Source of the DNA: Anderseniella sp963759095
GTDB lineage: Bacteria > Pseudomonadota > Alphaproteobacteria > Rhizobiales > Aestuariivirgaceae
DNA: 64,000 nt
NCBI GenBank assembly: GCA_963759095.1
Contig: CAVWYF010000052.1
Span: 4,870 to 68,869 of the forward strand
Direction of reading: 5' to 3'
The position numbers were made by a program, and so were the translations under genes. Shown here piece by piece: positions 9,202 to 16,846 of the stretch. The notes under the pieces were generated by a model. That model made no database searches. It saw nothing but the letters and a program-made list of their open reading frames with translations, and was not told the origin of the DNA. Positions within the stretch are counted from its first letter, which is position 1. Each line of letters begins with the position of its first letter.

Positions 9202-10972
9202 GAAAACTGTTTATCGCGGCAAGTCTCTGGCCGCCAAGTCAGACAAGGATCCTCTGGCACCGAAAGGCCGCTCGAAACACTGGTTCGGCCAGAAGGGCAT
9301 GGACGGGTTTCATCATCGCAGCTGGATGAAGAACCAGGGCTTGCCGCATCATTTGTTTGATGGCCGGCCGGTGATCGGCATCTGCAACACCTGGTCGGAG
9401 TTGACGCCGTGCAATGCGCATTTCCGGGTGCTGGCCGAGCGGGTCAAGCGCGGTATTTATGAAGCCGGTGGTTTTCCGGTTGAGTTTCCGGTCACCTCGC
9501 TGGGTGAAACGCTGATGCGGCCGACCACGATGATGTTCCGCAATCTGGTTTCAATGGATGTTGAAGAATCGATCCGCGCCAACCCGATCGATGGCGTGGT
9601 GTTACTGGTCGGTTGTGACAAGACCACGCCTGCGCTGATCATGGGCGCGGCATCATGTGACCTGCCAACCCTGGTTCTGTCGGGCGGGCCGATGCTGAAT
9701 GGCCGTTATGGTAATGAAACCATAGGCTCGGGGACCCATGTCTGGAAGTTCGTTGAACGCCAGAAGGCCGGCACCATGACGTTTGATCAGATGACCGAAG
9801 CGGAAGCCTGCATGTCGCGCTCGGTTGGTCACTGCATGACCATGGGAACGGCATCGACGATGGCCTCGATGGTGGAATCGCTGGGCCTCGGATTGCCGTC
9901 CAATGCCGCTATCCCGGCGGCTGACTCGCGCCGCAACGTGCTGGCGCACATGGTCGGCCGGCGCATTGTCGAGATGGTGGATGAGGATTTGCGCATGTCG
10001 AAAATCCTTACCCGCAAGGCGTTTGAAAACGCCATCCGGGTCAATGGCGCCATTGGCGGATCAACGAATGCCGTTGTCCACCTGCTGGCCATCGCCGGGC
10101 GCATGGGCATTAAGGTCTCGCTGGATGACTGGGACAAGTTCGGCCAGGACGTGCCGTGCCTGGTCAATCTGATGCCGTCCGGCAAATACCTGATGGAGGA
10201 TTTCTTCTATGCCGGCGGTCTGCCCGTGGTGATGAAGGAACTGGCTGAAAACGGGCTTCTGCACAAGTCGGCCAAGACCGTGAACGGCCGGACGCAATGG
10301 GCAAATATCAAGGATGCGACCTGTTATAACCGCGATGTGATTCATGGGATTGAAAAACCGTTCAAGGAAAACGGCGGCATCGCCGTGCTGCGCGGCAACC
10401 TGTCACCGTCCGGCGCGGTTCTGAAACCGTCTGCCGCAACGGCCGACCTGATGCAGCACAAGGGCAGGGCCGTGGTGTTTGAAGACATCGACGATTACAA
10501 GGCACGGGTTGATGATCCCAGGCTCGACATTGATGAAAACTCGATCATGGTGTTGAAGAACTGCGGTCCCAAGGGTTATCCGGGAATGTCCGAAGTGGGC
10601 AATATGGCGCTGCCGGCCAAGCTGCTCAAGAAAGGTGTCACCGACATGGTGCGCATATCAGATGCGCGCATGTCCGGCACGGCCTATGGCACCGTTGTGC
10701 TGCATGTCGCACCGGAAGCAGCCGCAGGCGGTCCGCTGGCGCTGGTGCGGGAGGGCGACGTGATCGAACTGGATGTGAAAGGGCGGAGACTGCACCTCGA
10801 TGTGTCCGATGCAGAACTTGCGGCCCGCAAAGCCGAATGGGTACCGCTGGAAAGTCCGGCGCGCGGTTATGCCAAACTGCATGAAGACCACATCATGCAG
10901 GCCGATACCGGTTGTGATCTGGATTTTCTGGTGGGTAAATCAGGCGCAGAAATTCCGCGCGAAAGTCACTAG
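9194..10972 (+). CDS. IlvD/Edd-family sugar acid dehydratase (L-arabinonate dehydratase-like)
   Basis: 592 residues from the ATG at 9194, chosen because GAGG lies 9 nt upstream; an in-frame ATG at 9188 is too close to it. The frame also opens far upstream inside denD, which is not coding. Iron-sulfur dehydratase motifs: ICNTWSELTPCN, LVGCDKTTPALIMGA and SGGPM (cluster and substrate cysteines), AADSRRN, and the C-terminal MSGTAYGTVVLHV. Relatives dehydrate L-arabinonate, D-xylonate or L-fuconate to 2-keto-3-deoxy acids. Here it is co-transcribed with a lactonase and a Gfo/Idh/MocA oxidoreductase. Confidence 0.85.
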   Translation: MARKTVYRGKSLAAKSDKDPLAPKGRSKHWFGQKGMDGFHHRSWMKNQGLPHHLFDGRPVIGICNTWSELTPCNAHFRVLAERVKRGIYEAGGFPVEFPVTSLGETLMRPTTMMFRNLVSMDVEESIRANPIDGVVLLVGCDKTTPALIMGAASCDLPTLVLSGGPMLNGRYGNETIGSGTHVWKFVERQKAGTMTFDQMTEAEACMSRSVGHCMTMGTASTMASMVESLGLGLPSNAAIPAADSRRNVLAHMVGRRIVEMVDEDLRMSKILTRKAFENAIRVNGAIGGSTNAVVHLLAIAGRMGIKVSLDDWDKFGQDVPCLVNLMPSGKYLMEDFFYAGGLPVVMKELAENGLLHKSAKTVNGRTQWANIKDATCYNRDVIHGIEKPFKENGGIAVLRGNLSPSGAVLKPSAATADLMQHKGRAVVFEDIDDYKARVDDPRLDIDENSIMVLKNCGPKGYPGMSEVGNMALPAKLLKKGVTDMVRISDARMSGTAYGTVVLHVAPEAAAGGPLALVREGDVIELDVKGRRLHLDVSDAELAARKAEWVPLESPARGYAKLHEDHIMQADTGCDLDFLVGKSGAEIPRESH

Positions 10973-11018
10973 ATCAGGATGTTTTTTGGTTGAATCAACC
11001 AAAAAGCATAAACCTGAT
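10973..11018. repeat. Palindromic element with nested arms
   Basis: Starts right after the dehydratase stop. Outer arms ATCAGG and CCTGAT (10973-10978, 11013-11018) enclose a perfect inverted repeat of 11 bp per arm with one central base (10983-11005; arm TTTTTGGTTGA). No T-run follows the stem, so it is not a classical terminator. It could be a dispersed palindromic repeat or an RNA-processing hairpin. Confidence 0.6.
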
Positions 11019-11032
11019 CGTTTCCAAAGTGT

Positions 11033-11073
11033 TATAGCAACTTTATGGGTTCGTACGAACCCATGTTGCTATA
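11033..11073. promoter_or_regulatory. Long palindrome upstream of the lactonase gene (operator or mRNA hairpin)
   Basis: A perfect 20-bp palindrome ATGGGTTCGTACGAACCCAT (11045-11064) sits inside 9-bp arms TATAGCAAC (11033-11041) and GTTGCTATA (11065-11073). It ends 14 nt before the lactonase ATG. This could be a regulator's operator, an intercistronic stabilising hairpin, or a second unit of the neighbouring palindromic element. Confidence 0.5.
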
Positions 11074-11087
11074 GAGTCGGGACCAGC

Positions 11088-12098
11088 ATGATCGATCTTG
11101 CCGACATCGACTTCATAGGTTCGGGTCTGAAGCGGCCCGAGTGTGTGTTGGCGCACTCGTCCGGATTGCTGATTGTGCCTGACTGGACCGGCGCTGGCGG
11201 CGTCAGCCTTGTTGCGCCGCATGGCGGGTCGATCAGACATCTTGCCAGTGACCGTTCGGAAAACGATCCGCTGAGGCCAAACGGCATTGCCCTGGAAAGC
11301 GGTGGCAACATTCTGCTGGCCCACCTTGGAGATGAAGCCGGCGGCCTGTTCCGGTTGCGTCCGGACGGGACAACAGAAACCGTCATGGATGAAGTGGACG
11401 GGCAAAAGCTGCCGCCGTGCAATTTTGTGATCTCGGACGGGGGCAGTGGATTGTTCCTGACCGTATCAACCCGCCGTGTGCCGCGCGCGCTTGGCTATCG
11501 CAAGGATGTGGATGACGGTTTCATTGTGCATATTCCCTACCGTGGTGCGCCGCGCATTGCCGCTGACGGACTCGGATACACCAATGAGTGCATGCTGCAC
11601 CCGACCGGGCGCTGGCTCTATGTCAACGAAACCTTCGTTCGCAGATTGTCACGGTTCAAGGTGACGGGAAGAGGCAAGCTCGGCAAACGCGAGACGGTAT
11701 GCGAGTTTGGTGCCGGGATATTTCCCGATGGCCTGGCGTTTGATGTGGCCGGTACTGCGTGGGTGACCTCCATTGTCTCCAATTGTGTGGTTCGCGTTTC
11801 GGCAGACGGGCAGCAGACAATCTGGCTTGAAGATGTCGATCCGGACCATCTGGCCTGGGTGGAAGAGGCCTATCAGGCAAATGATATGGGCAGGCCGCAT
11901 CTCGATGGTGTCAAATCGCAGCGATTACGAAATATCTCCAATCTGGCGTTTGGCGGTGCGGATCTGAAAACCGCCTATCTCGGCTGTCTGCTGGGAGACA
12001 GTATTGCATCATTTGCCATGCCGGTTGCCGGTCATCCGCTGCCACACTGGAATGCAGACATCACGCCTTTGCTGCAGGCGAAGGATCTTGTTCGATGA
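11088..12098 (+). CDS. SMP-30/gluconolactonase family lactonase
   Basis: 336 residues from the ATG at 11088; the upstream open frame overlaps the dehydratase and is not coding. The sequence reads as a six-bladed propeller with repeated blades: LKRPECVLAHSSGLLIVPDW, NDPLRPNGIALESGGNILLAH, YTNECMLHPTGRWLYVNETF and FPDGLAFDVAGTAWVTS, the last two holding the metal-binding Asn and Asp of SMP-30 lactonases. It would hydrolyse an aldonolactone to the aldonic acid that the upstream dehydratase uses. It overlaps the following oxidoreductase by 4 nt. Confidence 0.8.
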   Translation: MIDLADIDFIGSGLKRPECVLAHSSGLLIVPDWTGAGGVSLVAPHGGSIRHLASDRSENDPLRPNGIALESGGNILLAHLGDEAGGLFRLRPDGTTETVMDEVDGQKLPPCNFVISDGGSGLFLTVSTRRVPRALGYRKDVDDGFIVHIPYRGAPRIAADGLGYTNECMLHPTGRWLYVNETFVRRLSRFKVTGRGKLGKRETVCEFGAGIFPDGLAFDVAGTAWVTSIVSNCVVRVSADGQQTIWLEDVDPDHLAWVEEAYQANDMGRPHLDGVKSQRLRNISNLAFGGADLKTAYLGCLLGDSIASFAMPVAGHPLPHWNADITPLLQAKDLVR

Positions 12099-13129
12099 AC
12101 AGCTTGAAGGTGTCTGTGGTCGGTGCGGGGTACTTCGCGCAACTGCATCATGAAGCATGGATGCGCATGGATCGTGTCGAACTGGCCGGTATTTGCGACA
12201 TGAATGCCGAAGTTGCCGAAGCGGCGGCCAAAACGCATGATGTTGCTGCCTATACGGATGTGGCCGACATGCTGGCGGAGACCCGGCCTGACCTGGTGGA
12301 TATCGTTACACCGCCGCCGTCACATCTGGCACTTATCCGGATCTGCATGGACAGCAAGGTTGCGGTGATCTGCCAGAAGCCGTTCTGCCAGACACCGGAA
12401 GAAGCAGGTGAAGCAGTTGCCCTGTCGCGAAAAGCCGGGTGCTTCATCGCCGTGCATGAGAACTTTCGCTTCCAGCCCTGGTATCGGAAAACCAGACAGC
12501 TGCTGGATGAACAGGCGCTCGGGCAGGTCTACCAGATCACCTATCGTCTGCGCCCCGGTGACGGGCAGGGGCGCGATGCCTATCTGGCACGGCAACCGTA
12601 TTTCCAGAAGATGCCGAAACTGCTGATTCATGAAACCGGCGTGCACTGGATCGATACGTTCCGCTATCTGTTCGGCAATCCGACGGCGGTTCTGGCAGAC
12701 CTGCGCCGTCTCAATCCGGTCATCGCCGGAGAAGATGCCGGCATTGTCATATTCGACCTGCCAAACGGGGTTCGCGGCGTGCTGGATGGTAACAGGCTGG
12801 CTGATCATGCAGCCGACAACACACGCCGCACCATGGGTGAAATGCTGATCGAGGGCGCTGAAGCAACTTTAAGGCTTTCAGGTCAGGGTGAGCTATGGTT
12901 GCGCAGGCACGGCAGCATGGCGGAAATACAAGTTCCATGCGATTTTGTGGACACTGTGTTTGGCGGTGACTGCGTGTTCAATCTGTGCGCCCATGTCGCT
13001 GATCACATGCTGGATGGTGGTGAGCTGGAAAACGAAGCGTCGGATTATCTGGTGGTGCAGGCGGCTGAACGCGCGGCCTATCAGTCAACTGAAAAACGGT
13101 GCTGGATTGATGTGGCATCTTGCCTATAA
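12095..13129 (+). CDS. Gfo/Idh/MocA family NAD(P)-dependent oxidoreductase
   Basis: 344 residues. N-terminal Rossmann motif VSVVGAGYFAQLHH, then VTPPPSHL and CQKPF, where the family Lys (usually in EKP) is kept but Glu is Gln. The second domain has HETGVHWIDTFRYLFG, where the His and Asp of the active site are expected. Likely role: oxidation of a sugar to the lactone or of an aldonic acid, in the same transcript as the lactonase and dehydratase. It is followed after 53 nt by an unrelated-looking pair of genes. Confidence 0.8.
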   Translation: MNSLKVSVVGAGYFAQLHHEAWMRMDRVELAGICDMNAEVAEAAAKTHDVAAYTDVADMLAETRPDLVDIVTPPPSHLALIRICMDSKVAVICQKPFCQTPEEAGEAVALSRKAGCFIAVHENFRFQPWYRKTRQLLDEQALGQVYQITYRLRPGDGQGRDAYLARQPYFQKMPKLLIHETGVHWIDTFRYLFGNPTAVLADLRRLNPVIAGEDAGIVIFDLPNGVRGVLDGNRLADHAADNTRRTMGEMLIEGAEATLRLSGQGELWLRRHGSMAEIQVPCDFVDTVFGGDCVFNLCAHVADHMLDGGELENEASDYLVVQAAERAAYQSTEKRCWIDVASCL

Positions 13130-13182
13130 CTGGTGGGCAATCGTGTGACTGGGTTCAGAATAATTTTTGACTGGTATATTTC

Positions 13183-13941
13183 GTGGAACTGACACTTGAA
13201 TCAGCCTTCTCCACCGGCGGAATGGTGGGGCACTTTGCCTATCTGCTGCTGGTCGTGTCGATGCTCATGCGGCGCATGTTCCTGTTGCGGATATTCGTCA
13301 TTCTGTCGGCAATTGTCGCCATTGCCTATGCGCTGTTGTGGCTGAAAGACCCCATCGGTGTTTTCTGGGAAAGCCTGCTTGTGGTGGTCAACGCGGTTCA
13401 GCTTGCCATCACCTGGCATCAGAACCGGTCAGCGCGGTTCTCCGAGGAAGAAACTGTTTTCATGCGGAGCCATCTGCCGAGCCTGTCGCTGTCCGATCGC
13501 CGCAAGCTGCTCAATCGCGGTATCTGGATATCCGGTGAAACCGGCACGGAACTGACAACGGAAGGGCAACCGGTCAGTCATCTTGTGTATCTTGCATCCG
13601 GCCAGGCGCTGGTGATCTCCGGGGGGCGTGCGGTGGCTGTGTGTGAGCCGGGCGCTTTTGTTGGTGAAATGACGGCGCTGCGCGGTGAACCGGCAAGTGC
13701 AACCGTCAAGGTCAACAAGCCTGCGCGCTACTGGGCCATCGAGGCCGATCAACTGCGCGAACTGGTGAAGAAGAATACGGAAATCGGTGTGGCGCTTGAA
13801 GGCAGTTTTGCCCGCAACATGCGCGACAAGCTGGTGAGATCGAACAAATTCATCCAGGATTCGGGCGGGGTGATAAGCCCGTCACCGCCCGGCGAACCGG
13901 TCAAGAAAGATGAGCCGAAACCTGGAGCCATCGTACCATGA
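13183..13941 (+). CDS. Popeye-like membrane protein with cyclic-nucleotide-binding-fold domain
   Basis: 252 residues from a GTG start. Residues 1-75 hold about three membrane segments (HFAYLLLVVSMLMRRMFLL, then IFVILSAIVAIAYALLW, then ESLLVVVNAVQLAITW). Residues 85-220 resemble a CNMP-binding beta-roll of the Popeye type: LVYLASGQALVISGG and FVGEMTALRGEPASATVKV. In canonical cAMP sites the last motif reads GE..AL...PRAA; here the phosphate-binding Arg is replaced by Ala, so ligand binding by the usual mode is doubtful. The tail is Pro/Lys rich. It overlaps the next gene by ATGA, which points to a joint function. Confidence 0.65.
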   Translation: MELTLESAFSTGGMVGHFAYLLLVVSMLMRRMFLLRIFVILSAIVAIAYALLWLKDPIGVFWESLLVVVNAVQLAITWHQNRSARFSEEETVFMRSHLPSLSLSDRRKLLNRGIWISGETGTELTTEGQPVSHLVYLASGQALVISGGRAVAVCEPGAFVGEMTALRGEPASATVKVNKPARYWAIEADQLRELVKKNTEIGVALEGSFARNMRDKLVRSNKFIQDSGGVISPSPPGEPVKKDEPKPGAIVP

Positions 13942-15839
13942 AACCAGCGACGCCCGGCATCTCGTACAAGGGACAGGTGTATCCAAAGCCCTCCGACCTG
14001 GCGTCTGCGCTGGGCAATACCGGTGTAGATGTCGTGTCGTCGCCGGCCACCATCGGCTATCTCGAGATGGCGTGTCATCATGCGTCCGACCAGTTTTTTG
14101 ACGATGGCGAGGCGAGTGTCGGTGTGGGCTTCGACATGCAGCATGTTGGCGCTGCAACCCCGGACCTGCCGGTTGATGTTGCCGCAGAACTGATCGCGGT
14201 CGATGGCCGCCGGCTGACATTTGCGGTGGAAGCGACACAGGCCGGCAAGCAGATCATGAGCGGCACACATCAGCGCGCGGTGGTTAACCTGGCCCGGCTT
14301 ATGGCCGGGACATCTGTTCCAGGTGCAGCGGACACAGCGCTGCTGCTGACCGGCCGGACATTGAAAATTTCCGACGTGGAAGCCATTGCTGTCGATGGCC
14401 GCAAGGTGGCAATCACCAGGGAGTGCCGAGATCAGATGGTCGCCGGGCGAGCTGTCGTGGACCGGTACTTCAAGGACAATATTCCCGCCTACGGGTTGAA
14501 TACCGGTTTGGGCGTGCGGGCAACCGACATGCTGTCGGCTGATGAAGCAGCAGAATTTTCGGCTAAAATGGTTCGCGGCAGAGCACAGGCAGTCGGTCAG
14601 CCGTTACCTGTTTCGACGGCACGTGCCGCCATGCTGGTTCGGCTGAACACCCTGTTGAGCGGTGAGGCCGGCGCGAGCCTGAGTGTTGCAGATGCACTGC
14701 TGGATGCATTGAATGGCGGCATCACACCGGTCATGCATGCAACCGGATCCATTGGTGCCGGGGACCTTGTCGTCATGGCGGCGATCCCGCACGCATTGAT
14801 GGGAGAAGGCGATGCGTTTTTTGAAGAAGAGCGCATGTCCGGCGCTGATGCCTTGCGAAAGGCAGGCCTGAAGCCGCTGACGCTCGGGCCGAAAGACGGG
14901 CTGGTGCTGTGCAACAATCAGGCGCATTCAGCCTCGTTCGCCTGCCTGGCGGCACGCTCTGCGCGCATCCTGCTGGATGCTGCCAACATATCTGCTGGCC
15001 TGGTCATGGAAGGCTTCAGGGCCAATGTGTCGCCACTTACCTGTGCTGCTGCCGCGCTCAGGCCGCAGGCCGGTCAGGTTGCAACCGCCAAAGCGTTTCG
15101 CGACCTGCTGGACGGCAGTGCCCTGATGCAGGACGGCGCCGCGCGCCGGTTGCAGGATCCGATTTCACTGCGCTCGATCATCCAGACGCACGGTGCGGTA
15201 CATGCGGCGCTGGATGTGCTGGAGGCCGCCATTGATGTCGAGATCAATCACGCGCCCGACAATCCCGCAGTGCTGCTGGCCGAGAACCGGATTGTCTCAA
15301 CTGGCAATTACCATACGCCATGGCTAAGCCAGGCCCTTGATGTAACAGCGCGGACCCTGGCGGTTCTCGCCAATGACGCGGTATCGCGCATCCACCGGCT
15401 GTGTACGTCGGACATGTCGGGCTTTGCGCCATTGCTGTCATCTGCGGCAACGGACCGGGCCGGTTTCGGACCATTGCTCAAGCCTGTTGAAGCCTTGCGG
15501 GCCAATATCATCCATCTTGCCAATCCGGTACCCGTCGTTCCCAGTTTCAACGCCGGCGGCGTGGAAGATGCTGCTACATTTACGCCGCTGGCCGCATCGA
15601 AGCTGATGCAGTTGTGCGAGCAACTGAGCTATTTGCTGGCCTATGAGTTGCTGGCCGGTGCCCAGGCGCTGGACCTTGCAGGGCCTGATGGCGTGGCGCC
15701 GCGCCTGACAGTCGCTCATCAGCAGATAAGAGCCCTGTCGGCGTTTCTGGATGACGACCGGCCCATTGGCCGGGAGGTTGAGGCTGTCGCCTGCGAACTG
15801 GTTCTGATGGGTGGTCTGGCGAAGCAGGTTTACCGGTAG
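13938..15839 (+). CDS. Fusion of FlK-like hotdog thioesterase and histidine/aromatic ammonia-lyase-like domain lacking the MIO serine
   Basis: 633 residues in one unbroken frame. Residues 20-125 match the fluoroacetyl-CoA thioesterase (FlK) hotdog fold, with Ser35, Glu43 and His69 at the places of the catalytic Thr/Glu/His, and EGTH-like SGTHQRAVVNLARL at the end. Residues 145-633 match histidine/phenylalanine ammonia-lyases: YGLNTGLG (Tyr185), CNNQAHSAS (Asn326), QDPISLR (Gln406, Arg412), and NAGGVEDAATF. The MIO triad Ala-Ser-Gly, normally in GSVGASGDL, reads GSIGAGDL (residues 270-277): one residue shorter and without the Ser. Tyr280 of HAL is Ile409. A CoA-thioester-linked or non-ammonia-lyase reaction is possible; the function is not known to me. 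Confidence 0.75.
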   Translation: MKPATPGISYKGQVYPKPSDLASALGNTGVDVVSSPATIGYLEMACHHASDQFFDDGEASVGVGFDMQHVGAATPDLPVDVAAELIAVDGRRLTFAVEATQAGKQIMSGTHQRAVVNLARLMAGTSVPGAADTALLLTGRTLKISDVEAIAVDGRKVAITRECRDQMVAGRAVVDRYFKDNIPAYGLNTGLGVRATDMLSADEAAEFSAKMVRGRAQAVGQPLPVSTARAAMLVRLNTLLSGEAGASLSVADALLDALNGGITPVMHATGSIGAGDLVVMAAIPHALMGEGDAFFEEERMSGADALRKAGLKPLTLGPKDGLVLCNNQAHSASFACLAARSARILLDAANISAGLVMEGFRANVSPLTCAAAALRPQAGQVATAKAFRDLLDGSALMQDGAARRLQDPISLRSIIQTHGAVHAALDVLEAAIDVEINHAPDNPAVLLAENRIVSTGNYHTPWLSQALDVTARTLAVLANDAVSRIHRLCTSDMSGFAPLLSSAATDRAGFGPLLKPVEALRANIIHLANPVPVVPSFNAGGVEDAATFTPLAASKLMQLCEQLSYLLAYELLAGAQALDLAGPDGVAPRLTVAHQQIRALSAFLDDDRPIGREVEAVACELVLMGGLAKQVYR

Positions 15840-16846
15840 ACCAGCTGCTGGCCGATACCGAGGCTTTCAGCCTTTTTGAGCATGGCGGCCCCAAGTGCAA
15901 TGTCAGACAGCGACAGCCCGCGATGCCAGAACAGGATTGTTTCGTCGTCGCGTTCGCGGCCCGGTTTTGCGCCGGTGACAATCTGGCAAAGTTCGCCGTG
16001 CACGGTGTCTTCGGATATCAGGCCGGCATCTATGTGCGGCCGGAGCGCGCCGAGTTTTCCGGCGCGGAACTGGCTGAAATCATCGATGACCACCTTGTCC
16101 ATGATATCCGTCATCGCGATGTCCAGTGCGGACACGGTGCCGTAGGGAATGACGCAAGCGCCCGGTTTCACCCAGTCTGCCCTGAACAGTTCCTCACGTT
16201 CGGCCAACCTTGACGCTTCGACCATGATGTCGGCGCCTTCCAGACAATCGCGCCAGTTGTCGGTCACGGTGATTTTTTTGCCAAGATCAGCTTCCAGTTT
16301 CGCTGCGAAGGCTTCGCGGCTTTCCGGACGGCGCGAATGCACCCTGATCTCGTCGAAATCATACAGGTGATCGAGCAGGCGCACATTCCAGTAGGCCGTG
16401 CCGCGGGCGCCGACATGGCCGAGGATTTTTGATCCCTTGCGCGCCAGATGTTTTGCGCCGATGGCAGTCAATGCGCCGGTGCGGGCATCGGTGATCAGGG
16501 TCGCATCGAGAATGGCGCGCGGCATGCCGTTTTGCGGATCAAACAGATTGAGCAAGGCCATTTCCGACGGCAGGCCCTTTTTGTAATTGTCGACATAATC
16601 GCCGACGATCTTGACACCGGCCAGATCAAGCGGCGCCACATAGCCGCGCAGGACATTGAAATGTCCGTTGAATGCCGGATCAGGTGTCAGATGCATGCGC
16701 GGTTCGATCACCGCGCCATCAGGCGTGCCCTGTGCGATGAGGCCCTGTTCGACCGCCGCAATGATTTCATCGTTGGTCATCGCAAGGCGGTCAATGTCCG
16801 GCCCATTCAGCCAGGTCAGCTTCACAGGTTCATGGCGGTTGCTCAT
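15830..16846 (-). CDS. Ornithine cyclodeaminase / mu-crystallin family protein
   Basis: 338 residues. Family landmarks: RMHLTPDP, VKIVGDYVDNYKKGLPSEMALLNLFDP (substrate-binding Lys region), DATLITDARTGALTAIGAKHLAR, and the NAD-binding HVGARGTAYWNVRLL. Members act as ornithine cyclodeaminase, alanine dehydrogenase, ketimine reductase or amino-acid-condensing synthases such as SbnB. The ATG overlaps the cysNC stop by 4 nt, so it is translated from the sulfate-activation mRNA, an unusual context. Its 3' end overlaps the fused lyase gene convergently by 10 bp. Confidence 0.8.
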   Translation of the reverse strand: MSNRHEPVKLTWLNGPDIDRLAMTNDEIIAAVEQGLIAQGTPDGAVIEPRMHLTPDPAFNGHFNVLRGYVAPLDLAGVKIVGDYVDNYKKGLPSEMALLNLFDPQNGMPRAILDATLITDARTGALTAIGAKHLARKGSKILGHVGARGTAYWNVRLLDHLYDFDEIRVHSRRPESREAFAAKLEADLGKKITVTDNWRDCLEGADIMVEASRLAEREELFRADWVKPGACVIPYGTVSALDIAMTDIMDKVVIDDFSQFRAGKLGALRPHIDAGLISEDTVHGELCQIVTGAKPGRERDDETILFWHRGLSLSDIALGAAMLKKAESLGIGQQLVYR

